The position numbers were made by a program, and so were the translations under genes. The notes beneath the pieces were generated by a model, which was not told where the DNA came from, ran no database searches, and saw only the letters and a program-made list of their open reading frames with translations. Shown here in pieces: positions 24,461-32,344 of a stretch of DNA of 64,000 nt. The DNA comes from G963662655 sp963665015 (GTDB lineage: Bacteria > Cloacimonadota > Cloacimonadia > Cloacimonadales > JAIOQZ01): NCBI GenBank assembly GCA_963665015.2, contig CAXXSY010000003.1:1302001-1366000 (forward strand), read 5' to 3'. The number at the start of each line of letters is the position of its first letter. Position 1 is the stretch's first letter.

Positions 24461-25552
24461 CTATTCGACGATAATGCTCTTGACGGTTATCTCGCCCGAG
24501 AGGATATCCGAGATAAGGTCGTTCAGTTGTGAGAACGGTACAATCTCGCCGTGGTACAGAACGTTGCCCGTCGGCGAATAGCCCAGATTCAGCAGATCGA
24601 GGAAATCTTCCATGCCCGGCACATCCAGGATATTGTTGAGAAGCGTGTAGAGGATTTCCAACTGCACGGGATCGTTGTTCGGGTTCTCGATGCGGAATGT
24701 GAAGACCGGACTCTCGAGCCAGTGGTTGTTCGCGCCACCGGCAGTCAGAACCTCACCTTTAACCTGCCAGGCGTACGCCCGTCCGATTTCCAGCATCGGT
24801 GCGGATGTGGGGTAGCGGAACGCGGTCGAGCGCGTGGTCTCTTCGCACACCGGTGTGCTTCCGTCGATCATCTCCGCGCTGAATGTGGAGGGGTTGTCAA
24901 CTTCGACAATCTTGATTTCGAAGTTCTGGAGGTTCGATATCCACATGAAGGTCGGGCGCTGCGTCGGGTAGGAAACGATCGACTGTCCTGCCGGACCGCC
25001 CGGGTAGAGCAACTGAATGTTCAACGGATTGACGATGGTGAAGTCCAGCGGTGCAATATTGGAAACCGAGACACCGTCCGCGTTGAACACCTCGACAAGC
25101 ACGTGATAATGACCATCCGGGAATCGCCCCGTTTCCATGATAACGTCTTTGAAGTCGGGATTCTCATCCAGGACGCCGTCCATTGTCAGTTCTCCCTCGA
25201 ATCCGTTGGTCGGAATGTTGGAAATGACATCCCTTGATGTGAAGGTTTTTGGAATTCCCTTGATCAGCGGTTGGATCGCAGTGACCTTGCTGTCATTGAT
25301 CAGGGTGCGGTCTTCCCATCTCAGCTCCACTTCCAGGTAGTAGTCATCGAGTTGATCGGGGCCATCGTTCGTAATCGAGATGTCGCCCCGGAAAAGGATC
25401 GGCTGTAAGAGCGGATTATCCGGATCGACCGACGATGCGTAGAAGAGGTTGAATGGCGAAGGGTTGGCGAGATTGAGGTTAATCTCGACATCATAGCCCA
25501 TGCAGAGCGATGATATCGCCAGTGTGATAAAAAGTAGAAGCAGCTTTTTCAT
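24461..25552 (-). CDS. Secreted protein of unknown function
   Basis: A 363-residue protein with signal peptide MKKLLLLFITLAISSLCMG. It has beta-rich segments resembling Ig or fibronectin folds (PTFMWISNLQNFEIKIVEV, RAYAWQVKGEV, a W-region typical of FN3-like domains) and a C-terminal helix region (LEILYTLLNNILDVPG). No enzyme motif is seen. It is first in the module with the FecR and barrel genes, 9 bp before the FecR gene, after GAGGAG. Ddl lies 82 bp upstream in the same direction; a weak promoter (TTGACA with a 15-bp spacer) overlaps the end of ddl. Confidence 0.6.
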   Translation of the reverse strand: MKKLLLLFITLAISSLCMGYDVEINLNLANPSPFNLFYASSVDPDNPLLQPILFRGDISITNDGPDQLDDYYLEVELRWEDRTLINDSKVTAIQPLIKGIPKTFTSRDVISNIPTNGFEGELTMDGVLDENPDFKDVIMETGRFPDGHYHVLVEVFNADGVSVSNIAPLDFTIVNPLNIQLLYPGGPAGQSIVSYPTQRPTFMWISNLQNFEIKIVEVDNPSTFSAEMIDGSTPVCEETTRSTAFRYPTSAPMLEIGRAYAWQVKGEVLTAGGANNHWLESPVFTFRIENPNNDPVQLEILYTLLNNILDVPGMEDFLDLLNLGYSPTGNVLYHGEIVPFSQLNDLISDILSGEITVKSIIVE

Positions 25553-25634
25553 AGTGTCTCCTCGTTATAAAAAGTGATGTATTGGATTTCAGTTCATTAC
25601 CTCATGACGTTGACTCCCTGTAAAAAACCGATTT

Positions 25635-26555
25635 CTATAATCTAACTACAGCAATGTCAATGATTTTCTTCAGCAGGCCGCCGAACGAATACCCCGCCTC
25701 TTTCGCCGCCATGGGCGTCAGGCTGAGCGGTGTCATGCCGGGCAGCGTGTTCACCTCCAGGAAGAAGCTCGTTTCACCGTCGTAGCGAAAATCGACCCGC
25801 GCGTAGCCGGAGCATCCCATGAGCTGGTAGATGCGAAGCGCGTCCGCCTGGATTCGCGCCCGTGTCTCTTCCGGTATCTTCGCGGGGACTTCGTAGAGCG
25901 TGTTGCCTTTCGTATATTTGTTCGTGTAATCGTAAAAGCCTTTGTTCGGAAGGATTCTGACCAGCGGGAGCGCTTCGTCGCCCAGAATGGTGGCGGTGAT
26001 CTCATCGCCCTTGATATAGCGCTGTACGATGACCTCGCGGCCATAGCGGAACGCGAGCCGTAACGCGTCCTCGATCTGCGACTCGTCTTCGACGATGGTT
26101 ACGCCGACCGACGAGCCCGACTGGTTCGGCTTGACCACGAAGGGGTAGCCGAATATCTCGACATCCCAGCCGTTGAAATCGTCCTCGGAGCTTATGCAGA
26201 TGTATTCCGGCACCTCAATGTCAATCGCCTGCGCGAGCTGCATGGACACGTTTTTGTCCATCGCGATGGCGGAGGCTTTCCAGTCCGAGCCGGTATAGGG
26301 TATTCCCGCGAGCGAGAGCATGCCCTGTACGCGTCCGTCCTCGCCGTCGCCGCCATGCAGTCCGATGAAGACCACATCCGTATCGAAAGCCCGGATAGCG
26401 CTGATCATTTCGCAGCATTCCGCGAAGTCCGAAGGATCGATCTGGCGCGTGTGAAAGCCCTCCGCTTGAAGCGCTTTCTCGATCTCCCTGGACGATACCA
26501 GCGACACCTCGCGTTCTTCCGAGAATCCTCCGGTCAGTATTATAACTTTCTCCAT
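25635..26555 (-). CDS. ddl: D-alanine-D-alanine ligase
   Basis: A 306-residue ATP-grasp enzyme that makes the D-Ala-D-Ala dipeptide for peptidoglycan. Marks in order: GGFSEEREVSLVSS at residue 9, GLHGGDGEDG near 68, KPNQSGSSVGVT near 145, and the metal-binding FFLEVNTLPGMT near 265. The length is typical. It is divergent from the ROK kinase, with 130 bp between the starts, and precedes the secreted-protein/FecR genes. Confidence 0.95.
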   Translation of the reverse strand: MEKVIILTGGFSEEREVSLVSSREIEKALQAEGFHTRQIDPSDFAECCEMISAIRAFDTDVVFIGLHGGDGEDGRVQGMLSLAGIPYTGSDWKASAIAMDKNVSMQLAQAIDIEVPEYICISSEDDFNGWDVEIFGYPFVVKPNQSGSSVGVTIVEDESQIEDALRLAFRYGREVIVQRYIKGDEITATILGDEALPLVRILPNKGFYDYTNKYTKGNTLYEVPAKIPEETRARIQADALRIYQLMGCSGYARVDFRYDGETSFFLEVNTLPGMTPLSLTPMAAKEAGYSFGGLLKKIIDIAVVRL

Positions 26556-26640
26556 AGCTCTATCCCAACCCCGAAATGCTTTCTGTCAAGGTTTTTCATC
26601 CGGTTCCAGAACACCCGTGTCCCGTTTTGCAAGAATTCCA

Positions 26641-26668
26641 TTGACGAAACCGAATCCATCTGCATAAT
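26641..26668 (+). promoter_or_regulatory. Sigma-70-type promoter for the ROK kinase
   Basis: TTGACG (26641-26646), 16-bp spacer, CATAAT (26663-26668); about 17 bp before the TTG start. The ribosome site GGAGG follows at 26674-26678. Confidence 0.55.
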
Positions 26669-26684
26669 TTCGCCGGAGGTTCGA

Positions 26685-27638
26685 TTGAAAAAACCACTCT
26701 ATGCCGGTCTCGATATCGGCGGATCATTTTTGAAATACGGATTTGGGAATCCCGAAGCGGGGATCGTTATGCACGATAAGCTCGCTGTCGAGGATCGATC
26801 GCGGGAAGGGCTTTATCGTCTGCTGCGTGCCGCGGTACAAAAGATCATGGACCACGCCGGACAGCCTGTTGACGCCATCGCCATGGGGTCGCCCGGCACC
26901 ATCGACTCGGATCGGGGCGTCGTGCTCGGTTATTCGCCGAACCTTCCCGAGTGGAAGGGCGCAAACCCCGTCGAGATGTTGGAGCAGGCGTTCGGGATAC
27001 CTGCGTTCATCGAGAACGACGCCAACCTGATGGCATACGGCGAGGCGTCGAGCTACGGCTTCGAGAAATCGGTGCTCGGCATCACCATCGGAACGGGCAT
27101 CGGCAGTGGACTGGTGATCGACGATCAAATCTACCGTGGCGCGAACTACCTGTCGATGGAACTGGGGCATACCGTCGTCGTGCCGGACGGGCGATTGTGC
27201 AAATGCGGCAAACACGGATGCGTGGAGGCATACGCTTCGGCAACGGCGATTGTCGAACAAAGCATGGATGTCCACGGCGGAGATGTAAACAAAGGTTACA
27301 CCTTGAGCGTGAAAGAAGCACTCGAGCTTGCGGATACCGAACCGGTGATACGAAAAATCGTGGATGACGCGGTGCAATTACTTGCCCAATCCGTAGCCAA
27401 CGCGATCACGCTTCTGGACTGCGATATCGTGTTGATTGGGGGCGGGGTCGCCGACATCACGGAATATCCGCTGGAAACACTGCGAGAAAGTATTTTAAAA
27501 TTTCTCTTGCCAGAAATCCGACATCATGTTCAAATTGCCAAGGCAAGGTATGGCAATCAGGCAGCGTTGCTTGGGAGCCTGCACTTGTGCGATCATCGCA
27601 AGCCGAAAGCAATCGGCCCTGTAAAGATGGAACAGTAA
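26685..27638 (+). CDS. ROK family sugar kinase, probably glucokinase
   Basis: A 317-residue kinase starting at TTG 26685, where GGAGG lies 7 bases upstream and the conserved N terminus (GLDIGGSFLKYGF) begins at once. Other marks are A-M-G-S-P-G-T-I-D, the catalytic FIENDANLMAYGE, GITIGTGIGSGLVID, E-L-G-H-T and the zinc site C-K-C-G-K-H-G-C-V-E, and the C-terminal VLIGGGVA. These are complete, so the enzyme should be active; glucose is the commonest substrate, but N-acetyl sugars are possible. It is followed 46 bp on by the small sorting-domain-like gene. Confidence 0.9.
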   Translation: MKKPLYAGLDIGGSFLKYGFGNPEAGIVMHDKLAVEDRSREGLYRLLRAAVQKIMDHAGQPVDAIAMGSPGTIDSDRGVVLGYSPNLPEWKGANPVEMLEQAFGIPAFIENDANLMAYGEASSYGFEKSVLGITIGTGIGSGLVIDDQIYRGANYLSMELGHTVVVPDGRLCKCGKHGCVEAYASATAIVEQSMDVHGGDVNKGYTLSVKEALELADTEPVIRKIVDDAVQLLAQSVANAITLLDCDIVLIGGGVADITEYPLETLRESILKFLLPEIRHHVQIAKARYGNQAALLGSLHLCDHRKPKAIGPVKMEQ

Positions 27639-27684
27639 TTGCATAGATTTTTTAGTAAACCAAAATAAGTATCAGGAGGTTACG

Positions 27685-28044
27685 ATGAGACGTACACTGT
27701 TGATGTTAACATTCGTTCTACTCATTGGCTCGTTTCTCAATGCAGTAGAATTTCGAGCTGAGAAAGGCCTGTTTGGACTGACAATCTCACCGAACCCATT
27801 CGAGTTTCAGACAACGATAACGGTATATGTGAGCACCCCAACCCCTATGTTCGTAGCGATTTACAATGATCATAAAGATCTTGTGAAAACGATCTTCTCC
27901 GGCGAAGCAAGCAGCGGTTATCACCAGTTTGGCTGGAACGGATCGAATAACGAAGGTGGATTTGTCTCGTCCGGTAAATATACCTGTGAGGTTACGGACT
28001 TCCAGAAATTCACTTCCGTGAAAAAGATTATCATTCTCAAATAA
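27685..28044 (+). CDS. Small secreted protein made of one FlgD-like Ig domain
   Basis: A 119-residue protein: signal peptide (MRRTLLMLTFVLLIGSFLNA) and then a single domain of about 98 residues with the plan of the C-terminal sorting domains elsewhere in the window: SPNPFEFQTTITVYV, then VAIYNDHKDLVKTIF, SGYHQFGWNGSNNEGGFVSSGKYTC and a closing KKIIILK. Normally this domain is the tail of a large secreted protein. Here it is the whole mature protein. AGGAGG precedes the ATG and a hairpin terminator follows. Confidence 0.8.
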   Translation: MRRTLLMLTFVLLIGSFLNAVEFRAEKGLFGLTISPNPFEFQTTITVYVSTPTPMFVAIYNDHKDLVKTIFSGEASSGYHQFGWNGSNNEGGFVSSGKYTCEVTDFQKFTSVKKIIILK

Positions 28045-28069
28045 CCTGTACGATAAACGGTTTCAAAAG

Positions 28070-28095
28070 AAGGCGGCATAATGTCGCCTTTTTTT
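28070..28095 (+). terminator. Intrinsic terminator after the small secreted protein
   Basis: AAGGCGGCA-TAA-TGTCGCCTT, a 9-bp stem with one G-U pair, followed by T6, 25 bp past the stop. Confidence 0.85.
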
Positions 28096-28249
28096 CGTGC
28101 GCGGAAATCATGCTGTAGATCACTACCAAATGGCGTTGTTCGAACCGTTGAATGCCATCGAAAATTACCGAATCGCACAAAAATTCTTGACAGAGCATCC
28201 CTTTTCAGAAGAAATTCTTTACTTATCAAAATAAGTCACAGGAGTCTGA

Positions 28250-29434
28250 ATGATTGAGGTAATCGTTGAAAAATGTGTCGGTTGCGGACTATGCCTGAAG
28301 GCATGCGCGTACGACGCGATCATCATCAAAGATAAACTCGCGGAAATCGATACGGAGAAATGCACCCTCTGCGGCGCATGCGTCAGTGAATGCAAATTCG
28401 ACGCGATCATCATCCGCAAGCGCGGAACCGTCGATATCGACAAATCCGCATACAAAGGCGTGTGGGTGTTCGCCGAACTCCACGACGGCAAGGAGCTCGC
28501 GCCAGTCTCGCTCGAACTGCTGGGCAAGGGGCGTGAACTCGCCGACCAGCGCGAAAGCGAACTGACCGCCATCCTCTTCGGAAACGAAGTCGAACCGCTG
28601 TCTGAAGAATTGATCGCCTACGGCGCGGACAAGGTCATCATCGTGGATCATCCGCTGCTCGAACAATTCGACGACATCCCCTTCAGCCACGCCATGACGC
28701 AGCTCGCGAAGCAGTATCAGCCCGAGATCATCCTCGCGGGTGCCACCAATATCGGACGTTCGTTCATCCCGCGTGTCGCGGTCGAGCTTCACACAGGGCT
28801 TACCGCCGACTGCACCGGTCTCGAGATCGATGCCGACAGCGGTAACCTGATGCAGACGCGCCCCGCGTTCGGCGGCAATATCATGGCGACCATCCTGACG
28901 CCGGATCACCGCCCGCAGATGGCGACGGTCCGCCACAAGGTGATGACGCCGCTGGAGAAGGATGCCGAGCGCTCCGGAACCGTCGTCAGCGAGACCATCG
29001 ATTTCGACGATATGGAGACCTGTCTGCTCGAACGCGTCAAGGACGAAGGCCAGGCGGTCAACATCGCCGAAGCGAATTTCGTCGTGTCCGGCGGACGTGG
29101 CTTGAAAGACCCGAAGAACTTCGAGATGTTGCACGAACTGGCGAAGAACCTCGGCGGGGCCGTGGGAGCATCCAGAGCGGCAGTCGATGCCGAATGGATA
29201 CCCTACCCGCATCAGGTGGGACAGACAGGCAAGACCATCAAGCCGAAAATCTACATCGCCTGCGGAATCTCCGGAGCGATCCAACACCTGGCGGGAATGT
29301 CGTCTTCCGACTACATCATCGCGATCAACAGGGATTCCGATGCGCCGATCTTCAACGTTGCCGACCTGGGCATCGTGGGTGACCTCTTCGAGATCGTTCC
29401 GCTGCTGAACAAGAAATTCAAGGACCGGGCATGA
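28250..29434 (+). CDS. etfA: Electron transfer flavoprotein alpha subunit with fused ferredoxin
   Basis: A 394-residue protein. Residues 1-60 are a two-cluster ferredoxin (C-V-G-C-G-L-C-L-K-A-C and C-T-L-C-G-A-C-V-S-E-C). Residues about 70-390 are EtfA: GAADKVII-like domain I, VVSGGRGL, and the FAD-binding HQVGQTGKTIKPKIYIACG with GAIQHLAGM. Fused ferredoxin forms are typical of anaerobes, where ETF links dehydrogenases or bifurcating complexes to ferredoxin. etfB, which usually lies next to etfA, is absent here. AGGAG-TCTGA precedes the ATG. It overlaps the following amidohydrolase by 4 bp and heads a five-gene operon. Confidence 0.93.
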   Translation: MIEVIVEKCVGCGLCLKACAYDAIIIKDKLAEIDTEKCTLCGACVSECKFDAIIIRKRGTVDIDKSAYKGVWVFAELHDGKELAPVSLELLGKGRELADQRESELTAILFGNEVEPLSEELIAYGADKVIIVDHPLLEQFDDIPFSHAMTQLAKQYQPEIILAGATNIGRSFIPRVAVELHTGLTADCTGLEIDADSGNLMQTRPAFGGNIMATILTPDHRPQMATVRHKVMTPLEKDAERSGTVVSETIDFDDMETCLLERVKDEGQAVNIAEANFVVSGGRGLKDPKNFEMLHELAKNLGGAVGASRAAVDAEWIPYPHQVGQTGKTIKPKIYIACGISGAIQHLAGMSSSDYIIAINRDSDAPIFNVADLGIVGDLFEIVPLLNKKFKDRA

Positions 29435-30633
29435 TCTTCTATCTCCCCTGCGCCGTAGAAAGTCCCGACAGGATTCTCACCAACACGGAAGTGCGGCTGG
29501 GAGATTTTACCAATACAAATATCAAAGAGATACGAGATAGTATTGCCTATCCGCCGCTGATCAATTCGCACGATCACCTGGTGGGCAACTGGTTCCCACC
29601 GGCGGGACAGAATCGACCCTATATCAATTCGCATATATGGGTCGAGGACATGAAGGACGCCGAATCGTACCGTGAGCGGGACAAGGTCTGGCTCAACGAC
29701 GGCTCCTTCGACCTGATCGAGGGCAACGCGCGAATCCTGGTCAATCTCGGTATCTATAAAAACCTCTTTTCCGGCGTGGGGCTGGTTCAGGACCACGCCC
29801 CGCGTCAGAAACCGAAATACTACGAGAACCGGCCCATCGAAGTGCTGAAAGAGTACTACCAGTGCCACTCGATTACGCTGGGCAACTGGTGGGGAGGCTT
29901 GAAAGCCGAAGAGGAAATGGCCGCCACCGGGGGGAAAGTTCCTTTCATCATTCACGTGGGCGAAGGACTCGACGAGCGGACGCGCGGTGAATTTCAGCAG
30001 ATGCAAAAGCGCGGTCTCCTGATGCGCAACACCATGATGATCCATTGCGTGTCGTTCACGAAGGAAGAAATCGCGCAGACCGGCGAAGCGGGTGCGACCA
30101 TTTGCTGGTGCCCGGGCTCCAACGAATTCCTGCTCGGCCAGACCGCCGACATCGAGGAGTGCCTCGAGCGCGGTGTCAACGTGGTGATCGGTACTGACTC
30201 CACTATGTCCGGAACCCCGAACCTCTTCGACGAAATTCGCAAGGGTCACGAACTCAAGCCGTCCATCCCCGCGAAGGAACTCTATCGCATGGTGACCGTC
30301 AACGCAGCCTACGCACTGCTCAAGCCGCTAACATACGGCAAGCTGAACGACCTCTCCGGCAACCTGCTGCTGCTCGACCGGAAGCACGAGGACCCCTTCG
30401 AGAACATCCTGCGCTGCAACACGGAAAATATCCGGATTTTTGCCACGAACAACCACATCCTCTACGGCGATATCGAGTACATGGCGCTCTTCGGTCTCGA
30501 CGAAACACAGTATTCCACCTTCAAGACCGGAAGCCGCGAGAAATTCGTCTTCGGCAATCCGTCCGCTCTTCTGGACACCATCCAGGAGTATCTCGGCTAC
30601 CGTAAAACCTTCCCCTACCTGCCGCTTCAATGA
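29431..30633 (+). CDS. Amidohydrolase-superfamily protein (SsnA/deaminase-like)
   Basis: A 400-residue metal-dependent hydrolase. It keeps the metal ligands of the superfamily: N-S-H-D-H-L (HxH, near residue 45), F-I-I-H-V-G-E-G near 173, M-M-I-H-C-V-S-F near 202 and G-T-D-S-T-M-S-G near 250. The fold fits the ATZ/TRZ and deaminase group, which act on cyclic amides, nucleobase or guanidino compounds. The exact substrate cannot be read. It overlaps both etfA and queE by 4 bp (ATGA), so all three are translationally coupled. Being next to queE, a role around purine- or deazapurine-type substrates is possible but unproven. Confidence 0.8.
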   Translation: MIFYLPCAVESPDRILTNTEVRLGDFTNTNIKEIRDSIAYPPLINSHDHLVGNWFPPAGQNRPYINSHIWVEDMKDAESYRERDKVWLNDGSFDLIEGNARILVNLGIYKNLFSGVGLVQDHAPRQKPKYYENRPIEVLKEYYQCHSITLGNWWGGLKAEEEMAATGGKVPFIIHVGEGLDERTRGEFQQMQKRGLLMRNTMMIHCVSFTKEEIAQTGEAGATICWCPGSNEFLLGQTADIEECLERGVNVVIGTDSTMSGTPNLFDEIRKGHELKPSIPAKELYRMVTVNAAYALLKPLTYGKLNDLSGNLLLLDRKHEDPFENILRCNTENIRIFATNNHILYGDIEYMALFGLDETQYSTFKTGSREKFVFGNPSALLDTIQEYLGYRKTFPYLPLQ

Positions 30634-31271
30634 TCCAGCTCTACGAAATCTTTGCCAGCATCCAGGGTGAATCCACCTATGCCGGGCTTCCCTGCGTCTT
30701 CATTCGCACGGCGGGTTGCAACCTTCGCTGCCGCTATTGCGATACCGAATACGCCTTCGACCCGAAATTCGCGATGGAGATCGACGAAATCGTCAATCGC
30801 GTCAGGCAGTACGCGCCGATCAAACTCGTCGAGATCACCGGCGGCGAACCGCTTCTCCAGGAGGAGACGATCCCGCTGATGGAACGACTTCTCGCCGGAG
30901 GCTATCGCGTGCTGCTGGAGACCAACGGCTCGATTTTATTCAAGGACGTCCCGGACGACGTTCACATTATCATGGACGTGAAATGCCCGGGTAGCTGGGA
31001 ACAGGATTCGCTGCTGCAAGACAACATTTTATGGCTCAAGCCGGATCGAGACGAACTGAAATACGTGCTGACCGACCGGTTCGACTACGAATTCGCGCTC
31101 GAATTCATCCATCGTTACAGCCTGGTAAACTACACGAACCTGCTCTCACCTGTGCTGGGAGAGCTCGAACCGGAAGAACTCGCCGGGTGGATCATGGATG
31201 ACAGACCGCCGGTCCGGATGCAGCTTCAGCTCCATCGCATCATCTGGGAGCCGGATCGAGAGGGAGTATAG
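30630..31271 (+). CDS. queE: 7-carboxy-7-deazaguanine synthase QueE
   Basis: A 213-residue radical SAM enzyme of the queuosine/7-deazapurine pathway; it converts 6-carboxytetrahydropterin to CDG. Marks: the N-terminal EIFASIQGES, the cluster motif C-N-L-R-C-R-Y-C-D-T near residue 30 (CX3CX2C), EITGGEPLLQ near 69 and the short size typical of QueE. Other queuosine genes are not in the window. It overlaps the amidohydrolase by 4 bp and lies 2 bp before ispG. Confidence 0.93.
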   Translation: MIQLYEIFASIQGESTYAGLPCVFIRTAGCNLRCRYCDTEYAFDPKFAMEIDEIVNRVRQYAPIKLVEITGGEPLLQEETIPLMERLLAGGYRVLLETNGSILFKDVPDDVHIIMDVKCPGSWEQDSLLQDNILWLKPDRDELKYVLTDRFDYEFALEFIHRYSLVNYTNLLSPVLGELEPEELAGWIMDDRPPVRMQLQLHRIIWEPDREGV

Positions 31272-31273
31272 TC

Positions 31274-32344
31274 ATGAATCCCGCATACAACAGGAAAAAG
31301 ACAAGAACGATTGGGTTGCGCGACCTTCTCATCGGTGGCGGCCAACCAATCTCCGTGCAGTCGATGACCAACACCCCCACGCAGGATATCGACAAGACCG
31401 TCCGTCAGATACGCGAACTGGAATCCGCCGGTTGTCAGGTGATTCGACTGGCCGTACCGGACATGGAATCGGCAAACGCGCTGGAAGAGATTCGCAAATC
31501 GACCTCGGCGCCGCTCATCGCAGATATCCATTTCAACTACAAGCTTGCTTTGGAAACGCTGAAGCATGGCATCGACGGGTTGCGGCTCAATCCGGGTAAC
31601 ATCGGTTCCGAAGAAAATGTTCGAAAGGTGGTCGATGCGGCTCGTGAGAAGAAAATTCCAATCCGCATCGGCGTCAACAGCGGCTCCATCGACAAAGATA
31701 TTCTGAAGAAGTACGGCGTGACGCCCATCGCGCTGGTCGAAAGCGCGCTCCAGCATGTGGCGATCCTCGAGAGATGCGGCTACTACGAGATGAAGATATC
31801 GGTCAAGGCGTCCTCGGTTCCCATGATGATCAAGGCATACCGCATCCTGAGCGATCGGGTCGAGTACCCGCTACACCTGGGTGTGACCGAGGCGGGAACG
31901 CAGTTCACCGGCACGATACGGTCGTCGGTCGGGATCGGGACACTGCTCTCCGAGGGTATCGGCGACACGATCCGCGTCTCACTGACCGCCGATCCCGTCA
32001 AAGAGGTCTATGTCGGCTTCGAGATACTCAAGTCGCTCAACCTCCGCAAAGGTTTGCACATCGTATCCTGCCCGACCTGCGGCAGGACCCGCATCGATCT
32101 TGTAAGCCTCGCCGAAGAGGTGGAAAGACGCCTCGACGATCTGCGCGATCTGCCCCTGACCGTCGCAGTGATGGGTTGCGTGGTCAATGGCCCCGGGGAA
32201 GCGCGGGAAGCAGATTACGGTATCGCCGGCGGCATCGGCGAGGGACTGGTCTTCCGCAAAGGCGAGATCATCGCCAAGGTACCCGAAGACCGGCTCATCG
32301 ACACCCTGAACCGCACCATCCGGGAGGATATGAAAATCCAATGA
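31274..32344 (+). CDS. ispG: 4-hydroxy-3-methylbut-2-enyl diphosphate synthase IspG
   Basis: A 356-residue GcpE/IspG of the non-mevalonate isoprenoid pathway; it reduces MEcPP to HMBPP using an [4Fe-4S] cluster. Seen: GGGQPISVQSMTNTPT at the N terminus, LIADIHFNYKLAL, RLNPGNIG, GVTEAGT, and the cluster-binding C-P-T-C-G-R-T and G-C-V-V-N-G-P-G-E near the C terminus. It lacks the large insert seen in some FCB and plant enzymes. Its stop overlaps the start of the Omp85 gene by 4 bp. Confidence 0.95.
   Translation: MNPAYNRKKTRTIGLRDLLIGGGQPISVQSMTNTPTQDIDKTVRQIRELESAGCQVIRLAVPDMESANALEEIRKSTSAPLIADIHFNYKLALETLKHGIDGLRLNPGNIGSEENVRKVVDAAREKKIPIRIGVNSGSIDKDILKKYGVTPIALVESALQHVAILERCGYYEMKISVKASSVPMMIKAYRILSDRVEYPLHLGVTEAGTQFTGTIRSSVGIGTLLSEGIGDTIRVSLTADPVKEVYVGFEILKSLNLRKGLHIVSCPTCGRTRIDLVSLAEEVERRLDDLRDLPLTVAVMGCVVNGPGEAREADYGIAGGIGEGLVFRKGEIIAKVPEDRLIDTLNRTIREDMKIQ

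Noticed and set aside
25553..25634. Riboswitch ahead of the FecR/folate block
   Set aside because: The 82-bp gap has no conserved fold that I can recognise; the same holds for the upstream gaps of etfA-queE and of the EcfT-like gene.
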